A DNA stretch of 35,131 nt, taken from positions 1-35,131 of the forward strand of contig JAQVZQ010000004.1 of assembly GCA_028708095.1 (NCBI GenBank). The letters are read 5' to 3'. Source of the stretch: Dysgonamonadaceae bacterium (lineage in GTDB: Bacteria > Bacteroidota > Bacteroidia > Bacteroidales > Dysgonomonadaceae). Shown in pieces: positions 7,439 to 15,057 of the stretch. Position numbers and translations under genes: made by a program. Numbering within the stretch: the first letter of the stretch is position 1; each line of letters opens with the position of its first letter. The notes under the pieces were generated by a model. That model ran no database searches. It saw only the letters and a list, made by a program, of their open reading frames with translations, and was not told the origin of the DNA.

Positions 7439-8746
7439 TCAATCAAACACCCGTTTAAACGGAATCACATTCCCCTCTGGATTATGATCCCGCCAAGCAT
7501 TGTGGTCATCAATTATTGCAAAAGCCACCAGTTTAAATTGATTTACAAATTCGGGTTCATCAAAAACCTCTTTGAACAGTTCGGCAATATGTTGCGGAGG
7601 ATTGCGAAATGCACCACATCCAAAAGCACTCAAAACAAGGCAGTCGTGATTGTGTGCTGCACCTATTCGTAGGATAGTTCTTATCTTTTCTTTGCTCGGT
7701 TCTATCAACTCTTTGGTGATGCGATAGTAGCGATTGATGAGGTCTATTTGTGGTCCATTGATGGCAGGAACAGTAACCACAGAGAGTTTAAAGGGATTTT
7801 TGAGCAAGCAGTATCCATTGTTTTCAGAGCCTCTGAAAATGGTAGCATCTTTTGTGTAGATTCCGCCTGTTTCTCTGTTCAAGGGATAACTATGCTCTTT
7901 GTGTTGTTCCACTCCATATTGATTTGCATAATCGACAAACTGATAGAGCGACAATAAGATATTGCTCCTTCTAAATATGTTCTCCTCTTGTGCTCCAGCA
8001 CCACTCCAAACACCACCTCCTGGGTTTTGCCGATTGGCCATATTAAGCATACAGACATTGTATCCTGCTTTTTCAAGCAGGTGAGAAGTCTCAATACAAT
8101 CTGCTTCTATTACAGCAAACTTTGTGGGAGTGTCGGATTCGGATGGGATTAGCTGTTTAGGCTTAGTATAGAAAACAGTGGCTTCTGTTATTTTTGAGTT
8201 ATCGAGTTGTATATTTTCACCTTCAAGAGAATACTCCTTTTGTTTTATAACCTGTATGGTTTGCTGAAAAATTTCTTTCCGTAGTTTCCTCAACTCCATT
8301 CTGTCTTTAGCAGCAGATGCTACTTTAAATTGACTTAACCACTCTATCGGTTTGAACAAGCTGACCTTCCCGTCCCCCAAATTGTTTCTATGGATGACAA
8401 GTTTCGATTCATCGTTGATGTGCGAAACCGAACTATCTTTCGATTTCAACCAAACGCAAGGCAATGTAGCACCTCCAAAGTAATCAACTACACAAAGATC
8501 TTTCCACTGTTTTTGTCCATCCACCTCTATCACTCCTTTCAATCCATATGATTCCCACTCTTGAATGAGCCTGCCAACTTCATAGTTACTCATTGCGCCA
8601 TCTCTCACAATATATTCGTCATACCAAATGCCGCCTCCAATTGACTGTTCGTTATCATTTTTGTATTTTTCGAATCCTCCTGGATAGTATTGCTCAATTT
8701 TTTCAATGGGTACTATCAAACTAATGTATTCTAATGCTACTGCCAT
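7439..8746 (-). CDS. two-domain protein with microbial-type PARG domain
   Basis: A 435-residue cytoplasmic protein. The C-terminal part (about 150-430) is a TIGR02452-type, microbial poly(ADP-ribose) glycohydrolase domain with a macrodomain-like fold. The strand NVCMLNMAN leads into the signature NPGGGVWSGAGAQEENIF, with GGG at 243-245 and QEE at 253-255; the second Glu is the expected catalytic residue. The later strand LVLSAFGCGAFRNPP is also typical. Such enzymes remove ADP-ribose from proteins or possibly nucleic acids. The first ~105 residues are a separate domain (VPIEKIEQYYPGGFEKY, WYDEYIVRDGAMS, WKDLCVVDYFGGATLPCVWL) resembling small stand-alone bacterial proteins of unknown function. 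It begins at ATG 8746. No ADP-ribosyltransferase gene is adjacent. Confidence 0.85.
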   Translation of the reverse strand: MAVALEYISLIVPIEKIEQYYPGGFEKYKNDNEQSIGGGIWYDEYIVRDGAMSNYEVGRLIQEWESYGLKGVIEVDGQKQWKDLCVVDYFGGATLPCVWLKSKDSSVSHINDESKLVIHRNNLGDGKVSLFKPIEWLSQFKVASAAKDRMELRKLRKEIFQQTIQVIKQKEYSLEGENIQLDNSKITEATVFYTKPKQLIPSESDTPTKFAVIEADCIETSHLLEKAGYNVCMLNMANRQNPGGGVWSGAGAQEENIFRRSNILLSLYQFVDYANQYGVEQHKEHSYPLNRETGGIYTKDATIFRGSENNGYCLLKNPFKLSVVTVPAINGPQIDLINRYYRITKELIEPSKEKIRTILRIGAAHNHDCLVLSAFGCGAFRNPPQHIAELFKEVFDEPEFVNQFKLVAFAIIDDHNAWRDHNPEGNVIPFKRVFD

Positions 8747-9142
8747 ATTGTTTTTTGGTTTTATTTTATATTAACCTGTATTATTCACGTTTTTAGCTTC
8801 ACGTAGAGGCGAGGCCTTGAACTTCGACGATATTGCACCTCTATTTCAAGGGATTTGGAACCAAGCAGATGCGTTTTCATTTTCCGACATCTTAACATCA
8901 CTCATAAAGACCTATTTACCGGCTGAAAACTCGATAACTACTTCCACTTACTACTTACCTCTTACCAGTCAGTCGAGCAGTCAATACTTTTCCCCTATCC
9001 AATTCATTAGCAACAGCACTGGTCAGTGAACAGCCTTATCTGCGCCCATTAAATCATTATACTTGTTTCTTGATAAGGACAGGTCACGACCTGTCCCTAC
9101 AATGCTGTCTCACACCACGCACTCCACACCTCATAACGCTTC
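8747..9142. other. non-coding stretch, 396 bases
   Basis: No convincing gene. It carries a short run of ACTTACT-like heptamers (8941-8966) and a palindrome at 9077-9096. The plus-strand open frame 8817-9029 is low-complexity and unsupported. Confidence 0.5.
9077..9096. repeat. REP-like palindrome
   Basis: GGACAGGTC and GACCTGTCC are perfect 9-base arms around AC, GC-rich against an AT-rich background, followed by CTACAA. The form resembles dispersed REP-type palindromes. Only one exact copy is in this window. Confidence 0.5.
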
Positions 9143-10129
9143 CTACTCTCCTTTCGCCGTCAGCAAATCCTTTATCCCACCTATCGAACTTAACACTCCT
9201 GTTGCTTCGTAAGGCATATAAATAACTTTATTGTTTTTGCCTGACACCATTTCGCTCAATGTATCGATATAGCGCACTCCCAAGAGATAATTTGCAGGAT
9301 TGCTTCCTGTAACTCCAATAGCGCGGGTGATTTTCTCAATTGCCTCTGCCTCTCCTTGTGCAGTTCTTATTCTCGCTTGGGCTTCTCCCTCTGCTCTTAA
9401 TATTTCGGCCTGTTTACTGCCTTCAGCATTATTTATTCTCGACTCCATGTCCCCTTCCGATTTCAAAATCATTGATTGCTTTTGACCTTCAGCCTCCAAA
9501 ATCATTGCTCGCTTGTCTCTCTCAGCGCGCATCTGTTTTTCCATTGCCGTTCTTATTTCTTGAGGCGGATTTATATCTTGCAGCTCTACTCTATTTACTT
9601 TTACTCCCCATTTCTGACCAGCATCATCAAGCACACTTCTAAGTCTATTGTTTATAGTGTCGCGCGAAGTTAGCGTTTGATCTAAATCTAACTCGCCAAT
9701 TACATTTCTCAGTGTAGTTTGGGTAAGTTTCTCAATTGCATCGGGCAGGTTCGAAATTTCGTAAACTGCTCTCACTGGGTCGGTAATCTGGAAATAGATA
9801 ATAGCATTTATTTCTGTCCCAACATTGTCACTGGTAATCACATTTTGTTTTGGAAACTCATAAACGGTTTCTCTCAAATCAATTTTAGTTGTTGACCTTT
9901 GAGTAACAATAGTATGTCCATGCACATCCTGACGCTCATAGCGCCATTTCACCTCTCTGGCCTTATCGATAATAGGCCAAATAATATTGATACCTGTTGG
10001 CAATGTTCGGCTATATTTTCCTAACCTTTCTATTACCATAGTTTCTGATTGCTGAATAATTTTGAAGCCTGAAGCAGCAAAGAAAACTACAAAAGCTGCG
10101 ATTAACACTAAAATAATTAAAGTACCCAT
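9143..10129 (-). CDS. qmcA: SPFH/stomatin-family membrane protein (QmcA/paraslipin type)
   Basis: A 328-residue membrane-anchored scaffold protein. A single N-terminal transmembrane helix (about 2-22) is followed by the SPFH/band-7 domain (about 24-200; GFKIIQQSETMVIERLGKYSRTLPTGINII at its start is diagnostic). A long charged helix follows with repeated Ala-Glu-Gly units (ILEAEGQKQ, ILKSEGD, ILRAEGEAQA, TAQGEAEA; about 210-265). A short Gly-rich tail ends the protein. These proteins form oligomeric rings or microdomains in the inner membrane and commonly pair with NfeD. The nfeD-like gene ends 20 bases before this start, so the two should be cotranscribed and act together. Precise substrates are unknown; roles in membrane quality control are suggested for the family. 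Confidence 0.93.
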   Translation of the reverse strand: MGTLIILVLIAAFVVFFAASGFKIIQQSETMVIERLGKYSRTLPTGINIIWPIIDKAREVKWRYERQDVHGHTIVTQRSTTKIDLRETVYEFPKQNVITSDNVGTEINAIIYFQITDPVRAVYEISNLPDAIEKLTQTTLRNVIGELDLDQTLTSRDTINNRLRSVLDDAGQKWGVKVNRVELQDINPPQEIRTAMEKQMRAERDKRAMILEAEGQKQSMILKSEGDMESRINNAEGSKQAEILRAEGEAQARIRTAQGEAEAIEKITRAIGVTGSNPANYLLGVRYIDTLSEMVSGKNNKVIYMPYEATGVLSSIGGIKDLLTAKGE

Positions 10130-10149
10130 AATTGTTTCCTCCTTATTTA

Positions 10150-10593
10150 TTATATTCGTTTGACGGTGAGAATGGTGCTTTCTACTTTTAAGATTTCTAC
10201 CTTCTCTCCTATATTTATGATTTCATCATTATCTGATATTGCTCTCCAGTTATCGCCTTCTACTATTATTCGACCTTCATCTTTAGAGTTGTCGATGCTG
10301 TTTGAAACCTTACCAATTTTTCCAACGAGTCCCTCCACATTTGTTTTTATGATGCTTCCTTTTTTATGTCCATATTTTAGAATTAATGGGCGGACACCCA
10401 AAAAGCTGATAAGTGTTCCTATCGAAAAAGCAATTATTTGAGTATTCAATCCAAAGTTGAAGTAACTTGCAATTCCTGCAAGAATAGCACCTATAGCAAA
10501 GCAAGCCATCAAAAAAGCTGGTGTGAAAATCTCTATTATGAAAAAAAGTATTGCCACTATTATCCATATATGCCAAAATTCTAATCCTATCAT
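10150..10593 (-). CDS. nfeD: NfeD-like membrane protein
   Basis: A 147-residue partner of the stomatin-like protein next door. The N-terminal two-thirds holds hydrophobic segments (about 7-26, 28-46 and 51-68; FFIIEIFTPAFLMACFAIGAILAG is typical of NfeD). The soluble C-terminal part (about 85-147) is an OB-fold with VGKIG, GRIIVEGDNWRAISDNDEIINIGEKVEILKVE. The short size corresponds to NfeD1b, without the ClpP-like protease domain. It is the first gene of a two-gene operon, 68 bases after the stop of the MBL gene on the same strand. Confidence 0.93.
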   Translation of the reverse strand: MIGLEFWHIWIIVAILFFIIEIFTPAFLMACFAIGAILAGIASYFNFGLNTQIIAFSIGTLISFLGVRPLILKYGHKKGSIIKTNVEGLVGKIGKVSNSIDNSKDEGRIIVEGDNWRAISDNDEIINIGEKVEILKVESTILTVKRI

Positions 10594-10661
10594 TTTTTAC
10601 AGTTTTATTTTATTGTCAATTAAAAAATCCACCCCCACACCTCACACTCCACCCCCAACCC

Positions 10662-11963
10662 TCACATCTCCTGCACCTCACCATCCTCAAGCCTCACCAC
10701 AGGATAATCAAATATATCTTTATAGTTGTCGCCTTCGAATGTGTGAATTGGCACAATATACTTCGGTTTTATTGCCCCCACCATTCGCTTCAAAGTGGGA
10801 GTGTCTGCATGTCCACTTGTGTGAATATCAATTACAGTGAAGTTCTTTGATTCTAACCAATCTATAAACTCCATGGTATATGGTTTCTTTTTATAACCAT
10901 CCCACATCGAGTAGACCAAGTTGCCCTTGTCAACTGTAATCTTCTGTAAATCAATCTTCATACTTGGACGCACAATAACTACATAGTTAGATGGATTCTC
11001 AGAAATAGTCGCAGTTGTAATCTTGCTTCCTGTAAACTTATAGACCAAATGTTCGAGGTTGCGTTCAAATAAATTGGTAGTAAGCTTATTTGGAAATAAA
11101 ACATTGATTTGTTTGAAGTCTTTTAATGGAGTGGGCAAATTTGCAAACTCAGAGAGTGTATTTAATACATTGGCTGTATAAATATCAATCACAAAAGTTT
11201 TGCCAGATTCCAAACATGCCCTATAGATAGAAACAAGACGGTCTATGTTCTGACTCGATGTTGAGATATAGTTGATACAATCTGAGTTTTTGAAGAGGGT
11301 TGCAAACTCTTGCTCCAATTCATCTTCTGTCTTAAAAAGCTCATCCGAACTGCCAATAGTTGTACCTTCCAACAACAGGTAATCCACATTTTGAGGAGCA
11401 TTGCGAATGAACCATTCAAATGCTTTTGCTTTCCTACCATGACTTCTAAAATCACCCGAATAGAAAATAGTTTTACCATTAGCTTCCAACAAAAAAGAAT
11501 AAGCATCAAATGCAGAATGGTCATTCCAATAGGGTGTGATTGAGATATCGCCAACATCGAAAGTTTTTGCTTTCTCAAAATGGAAGAAGTGTTTCAATTG
11601 TATATCTTTCTGATGAAAATCGTTGCCCAGCTTAATTATCTCATGAGTTGCTTCACCTAAATAGTACTTAATCTCAGTGTTTACATATCCTAGCAGACCT
11701 ATATGATCTTGATGGGCATGCGATATCACGATACCATCTATCAACTTGTCTGAGCCGGGGTATAAACCCTCAATATTATGCAAGATACCTTCGTGTATCA
11801 ATTCTTGCTGCGTTAAATCTTTGTAAGGATAAAAATTAAAGTCGTCGCCTTTTTCATCAACTAAAGGCATCCCGAAGTCAAGCAGGATTCGTGAATTCTC
11901 AGTCCAAACTTCAACACACGAACCTCCTATTTCTTTTGTACCACGGTGGATTTTAAATTTCAT
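10662..11963 (-). CDS. beta-CASP metallo-beta-lactamase-fold nuclease-like protein
   Basis: A 433-residue predicted metallo-hydrolase. It opens with IHRGTKEIGGSCVEV and ILLDFG, as RNase J and CPSF-type enzymes do. The zinc motif is SHAHQDHIG (His82, His84, Asp86, His87). Further metal or active-site segments are YSGDFRSHGRK and, near the C-terminus, TSGHADTPTL and IVPIHTFEGDN. Between them lies a beta-CASP-like insertion (from about LEGTTIGSSDE through INYISTSSQNIDRLVSIYRACLESGKTFVID). This makes RNA or DNA the likely substrate. It is shorter than RNase J (about 550 aa) and lacks that protein's C-terminal domain. The gene upstream, a PD-(D/E)XK nuclease-like protein, ends 12 bases before this start, so they form a pair. 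Confidence 0.85.
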   Translation of the reverse strand: MKFKIHRGTKEIGGSCVEVWTENSRILLDFGMPLVDEKGDDFNFYPYKDLTQQELIHEGILHNIEGLYPGSDKLIDGIVISHAHQDHIGLLGYVNTEIKYYLGEATHEIIKLGNDFHQKDIQLKHFFHFEKAKTFDVGDISITPYWNDHSAFDAYSFLLEANGKTIFYSGDFRSHGRKAKAFEWFIRNAPQNVDYLLLEGTTIGSSDELFKTEDELEQEFATLFKNSDCINYISTSSQNIDRLVSIYRACLESGKTFVIDIYTANVLNTLSEFANLPTPLKDFKQINVLFPNKLTTNLFERNLEHLVYKFTGSKITTATISENPSNYVVIVRPSMKIDLQKITVDKGNLVYSMWDGYKKKPYTMEFIDWLESKNFTVIDIHTSGHADTPTLKRMVGAIKPKYIVPIHTFEGDNYKDIFDYPVVRLEDGEVQEM

Positions 11964-11975
11964 CTTTAATGAACA

Positions 11976-12914
11976 TTATATTGTAATACTCTCTCCAAGA
12001 ACAACTTTCTTAAATTTCAAATCGAAACCTTTCGGATCTGGAGAGTAATATTTAGAAATTTCATCAAATTTGGTATGAAACCAATTGTTGGCAACATAAC
12101 AAGCAATGGGTTTCTTATCGAAGCTTTCAGGACAATATTGCTGACCGATATGTCCAAGCACCATTTTAATAATTTGTTCTTTATAACTAACCGCAAATAA
12201 TGCATAGTCTAACAATTGTGAAATAACATGCAATTTTGGATCGTTGAGCTTTAATTCAATTAATGACAGTTCTCCTTTTTTATTAAAAGCCACAAAGTCA
12301 ACAAAAAATGTAGGAAGTATTCTGTTTTTCTCTTTAATATCATCTTTAAAGACCCCAGTTGGTACTTCTCTTATTACTTTATAGTTCTTTTCAAGATTAT
12401 AGAAATCATCTCCTAACAACGCTAATCTACGGTAAATTAATTTATACTGATCAAAGTCATCATCACTATCTCTGAGAATAGACTCTCCATTTAGAAAATC
12501 TTGAAAATCTTTTTCCAGCCTGCCTGATGTCCCTCCGGGCTTGCGTTGCTTAAATTTATTAATGACAACTTCACCTTCTGGACGATTTATTATTTCATCT
12601 TTTGAATATAATTTTACAGGGAAACTATCAATGATTTCCAATGTAAATGGATTATTCAAATTAAGATAAGAAATTCTACGTTTAAAAGATTCAACTAAAT
12701 GTTCTTTTAAATTTAAAGGAGTTATATCAAATACAATTTTATCAACAGATTGTTTTTGCTCCTTTATCAACCAATTGTAATAAGCTAAACCCCACACTTC
12801 AGTGACACGTAAAATATCAGGAGTGTTTTTTTTAGGTTTTACAGTTGCTGTTGAATCTCTAAATTCGTAATCAAGTTGTCCTGTAAAGTAGCGGGTTCCG
12901 ATTCGTGGCTTCAT
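11976..12914 (-). CDS. PD-(D/E)XK nuclease-like protein, family unassigned
   Basis: A 312-residue protein I cannot place in a named family. The C-terminal half has a convincing PD-(D/E)XK core. GRLEKDFQDFL (131-141) supplies the helix Glu, FFVDFVAF (203-210) the Asp206, and LSLIELKLND (216-225) the Glu220-x-Lys222 pair. ISQLLDYALF (231-240) holds the Gln/Tyr helix common in this fold. The N-terminal half (1-130), with ILRVTEVWGLAYYNWLI and DITPLNLKEHLVESFKRR, may recognise a substrate or partner. It begins at ATG 12914 and is followed after 12 bases by the beta-CASP MBL gene, so the two are very likely one transcript. A restriction or defence role is inferred. The large non-coding region upstream holds duplicated hairpins. 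Confidence 0.75.
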   Translation of the reverse strand: MKPRIGTRYFTGQLDYEFRDSTATVKPKKNTPDILRVTEVWGLAYYNWLIKEQKQSVDKIVFDITPLNLKEHLVESFKRRISYLNLNNPFTLEIIDSFPVKLYSKDEIINRPEGEVVINKFKQRKPGGTSGRLEKDFQDFLNGESILRDSDDDFDQYKLIYRRLALLGDDFYNLEKNYKVIREVPTGVFKDDIKEKNRILPTFFVDFVAFNKKGELSLIELKLNDPKLHVISQLLDYALFAVSYKEQIIKMVLGHIGQQYCPESFDKKPIACYVANNWFHTKFDEISKYYSPDPKGFDLKFKKVVLGESITI

Positions 12915-13070
12915 AGTTAAATATGTTTGTAAAGAACATGATGAAAAATCAATGCTTCAACACCTTTTGGTGAGGCATTAAATACTTTCTCCTTATTCAA
13001 AATCAGAATAACCCTTATTATTCTCATTTTCCGCTTTACTTTAATAAATTTGCCAACAATAAAAATAATC

Positions 13071-13137
13071 AAAATATTTTTTAGGTGACGGATTCTATTT
13101 TCAACAGATGAAAATCGTATCCGTCGTCTTGAAAATG
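13071..13137. repeat. 41-base direct repeat with inverted arms, copy A
   Basis: Positions 13071-13111 match 13317-13357 at 39 of 41 bases. Inside, GACGGAT (13088-13094) is repeated inverted as ATCCGTC (13119-13125), so the copy can form a hairpin. It lies about 160 bases upstream of the PD-(D/E)XK gene start. Confidence 0.8.
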
Positions 13138-13316
13138 TTTTACAACAGATAAAACTCATTTTCTAAGCAAAAAAACGCATGTTTTTGTGTTACAATCCTC
13201 ATATATCTCTATTTATTTGACAATTCAATCATAAAAAAATTTTTCTTCTCATCGGAAGCATTGTTTTTCACCTGTTTTCTTCAATTCAGGTGATTTATCT
13301 CTCTTTTTTTCAATTA

Positions 13317-13374
13317 AAAATATTTTTTAGGTGACGGATTCAATTTTCAACAGTTGATCGTCCAATCCGTCACC
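13317..13374. repeat. 41-base direct repeat with inverted arms, copy B
   Basis: The second copy, 246 bases from copy A. Here the inverted arms are perfect over 11 bases: GGTGACGGATT (13330-13340) and AATCCGTCACC (13364-13374), enclosing a 23-base centre. Confidence 0.8.
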
Positions 13375-13756
13375 AGAAAAATATTTTATCTCAATTTAAA
13401 TTTATCTTTGAGCATAGTTTACCGTCTATTTCTGCATTAATTATTGTTTTGTACTAAAACGATTTGAGTTAATTATTAAATAAACTCTATCAACTCCCCA
13501 CTTAAGTGTTTTGAATACATAAATTCGATTATTTTCTCATGCTGAAATTGTGCAACCTTCTGTATCTTATTTTCGTTGTTAACTGTTCACAAACATACCC
13601 ATATATTTCGATAAAACAAGGCATATTTAAAACAAATAAATTAAATATTTACAATTACATCTTTTAAACAGAAGTGCATTGTTAATTTTATTTTTCCAGA
13701 AATGCAACCTGAGTAAGTCAAAACAAAGAGGAGGTAAAAAGAATATATTATAAGCA

Positions 13757-13792
13757 CAAAAAAAGACACTCCTTTCGAAATATCTTTTTTTT
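13757..13792 (-). terminator. terminator of the carbon-nitrogen hydrolase gene
   Basis: On minus, AAAAAGATA pairs with TGTCTTTTT around an inner TTTCGAAAGGAG, ending in a run of seven T. It lies about 100 bases past the stop at 13888. Its form matches the terminator at 16092-16127. Confidence 0.6.
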
Positions 13793-13887
13793 AAATCAGG
13801 AAATTACTTTCCTCTAAGTTCTCTATTTATTTATCTCTCAAAATAACTCTGCCTCTCTGAGAGTTTCCCATTTTACGCTAACTAACT

Positions 13888-14841
13888 CTATAACTTCTCA
13901 ACCTCTTCCCCCTTCATCCATATTGGTGTTGTGTCTGACTGATGCTCTCTGCCGATGATATCTTTGTACACTTCGGGCCTTCTGGCATTTTTGTAACGCC
14001 AACCTCCTGATAGTTTAATTTTTTCTTTTGTGAGTTTTGAAATTGTAATATCGTCATCAAAAGATCTGACTTCGGATAAGACTTCTCCATAAGGATCGAG
14101 AATCATTGAATTTCCATTTTTTAGATGTTCCCCATCATAACCAATGGGATTGGTAAATGCATAATACACGCCGTTGTCATAAGCCCGTGCAGGCAACCAT
14201 CGCATAAGCCAACGTCTACCTTTGGGTCCATCAAATTCCATTCGTAATGAAACGGGATCGTTTTCTCTGTTTTGCCAATACTTGTGCGACACATAACCTC
14301 TATGTGGCATTGCAGAAGGCGTACAACCAGTAACATGAGGTGCGAATATTAGCTCCGCTCCTAAAATAGCTGTTGCTCTCACATTTTCAACAACGTTATT
14401 GTCATAACATATTAAGATACCACATTTCCAACCCAGCAAATCAAATACACAGTATTCATTTCCTGCAGACATAAATTGGCTAATGAAAGGATGTAGTTTT
14501 CTATACTTGGCAACTAACCCGTCTTTAGTAACACATATATAAGTGTTATAGATTTTACCGTTTTCTTTTTCTACCAAACCTGCTAAGATCGGCATGTCAA
14601 ATTCTTTGGCAATACGAATCAATTCTTCTGTGCTTTTCCCATTTGGCACCTCCTCAGCTAATTCTGTTATCTCTTCTCGACTTAAATCTTTCGCAAAAGT
14701 GTATGCTGTAATCGACATTTCATGAAAGCTGATTAAATCAGCTGACTTTGATTTTGCTTTTTTGGTTAATCCTCGGATAACAGATAAGTTGTATGCTTTA
14801 TCTCCGTCTTTAGGTTGAAACTGGGCTACCGCTAAATTCAT
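13888..14841 (-). CDS. carbon-nitrogen hydrolase (nitrilase superfamily)
   Basis: A 317-residue amidase or nitrilase-type enzyme with the full Glu-Lys-Cys triad: Glu41 in SFHEMSI, Lys115 in YRKLHPF, and Cys145 in GILICYDNN. The N-terminus MNLAVAQFQP is typical, as is the later GNSMILDPYGEVL segment. Cytoplasmic; no signal peptide. The catalytic region is followed by an unusually long C-terminal tail (about 285-317, RYKNARRPEVYKDIIGREHQ). The substrate cannot be told from the sequence; aliphatic amidase, carbamoylputrescine amidase-like and nitrilase activities are all possible. Transcribed alone. A long palindrome and a -7 box lie upstream, and a terminator lies downstream. Confidence 0.88.
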   Translation of the reverse strand: MNLAVAQFQPKDGDKAYNLSVIRGLTKKAKSKSADLISFHEMSITAYTFAKDLSREEITELAEEVPNGKSTEELIRIAKEFDMPILAGLVEKENGKIYNTYICVTKDGLVAKYRKLHPFISQFMSAGNEYCVFDLLGWKCGILICYDNNVVENVRATAILGAELIFAPHVTGCTPSAMPHRGYVSHKYWQNRENDPVSLRMEFDGPKGRRWLMRWLPARAYDNGVYYAFTNPIGYDGEHLKNGNSMILDPYGEVLSEVRSFDDDITISKLTKEKIKLSGGWRYKNARRPEVYKDIIGREHQSDTTPIWMKGEEVEKL

Positions 14842-14867
14842 ATCTTTTTGGTGTAGATTGATTTATA

Positions 14868-14906
14868 CATTTCTATTCTGATAGAATATCTATCAAAATA
14901 GAAATG
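14868..14906. promoter_or_regulatory. 39-base near-perfect palindrome upstream of the hydrolase gene
   Basis: Arms CATTTCTATTCTGATAGA (14868-14885) and TCTATCAAAATAGAAATG (14889-14906) are complementary at 17 of 18 positions around ATA. The site is 27 bases upstream of the ATG at 14841 and downstream of the candidate -7 box. It could be a repressor operator or a hairpin in the 5' untranslated region that hides the start. In the minus-strand RNA the single mismatch becomes a G-U pair. Confidence 0.6.
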
Positions 14907-14953
14907 ATATTGAGAACTGTTTTTAATGCCTGCGAATTCTACAAACTGCTTTG

Positions 14954-14961
14954 CAAAATTA
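14954..14961 (-). promoter_or_regulatory. candidate -7 box for the hydrolase gene
   Basis: TAATTTTG on minus fits TAnnTTTG. A TTTG lies upstream, but only 15 bases away rather than about 19, so support is partial. The 5' untranslated region would be about 105 bases and include the palindrome. Confidence 0.35.
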
Positions 14962-15057
14962 CTTAATTTATTGATACAAACCTATATATAAAAATAAATT
15001 TAATTTCTAAAAACAGCATTATCAAGTCTCAATGGTTATCAAACAATATAACTCTAC

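Larger units (their letters stand above)
12915..13887. other. non-coding stretch, 973 bases, with duplicated hairpin element
   Basis: The longest gap in the window. It contains two copies of a 41-base element (13071-13111 and 13317-13357), a TCACCTG/CAGGTGA hairpin at about 13269-13293, a terminator at 13757-13792, and otherwise very AT-rich DNA in which I see nothing. The minus-strand open frame 12917-13159 runs through one of the repeats and has no protein-like character. Confidence 0.6.

Noticed and set aside
8817-9029. Plus-strand open frame of 70 codons
   Set aside because: Ser/Thr/Tyr-rich translation of a heptamer-containing spacer with no promoter; looks random.
10621-10680. G-rich tract on minus between the MBL gene and nfeD, considered as a G-quadruplex
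   Set aside because: Only three runs of three or more G are present, so a standard four-run quadruplex cannot form.
12917-13159. Minus-strand open frame of 80 codons upstream of the PD-(D/E)XK gene
   Set aside because: It contains one copy of the non-coding 41-base repeat, and its composition (Ile/Lys/Arg-rich, no domain) is that expected from AT-rich DNA.
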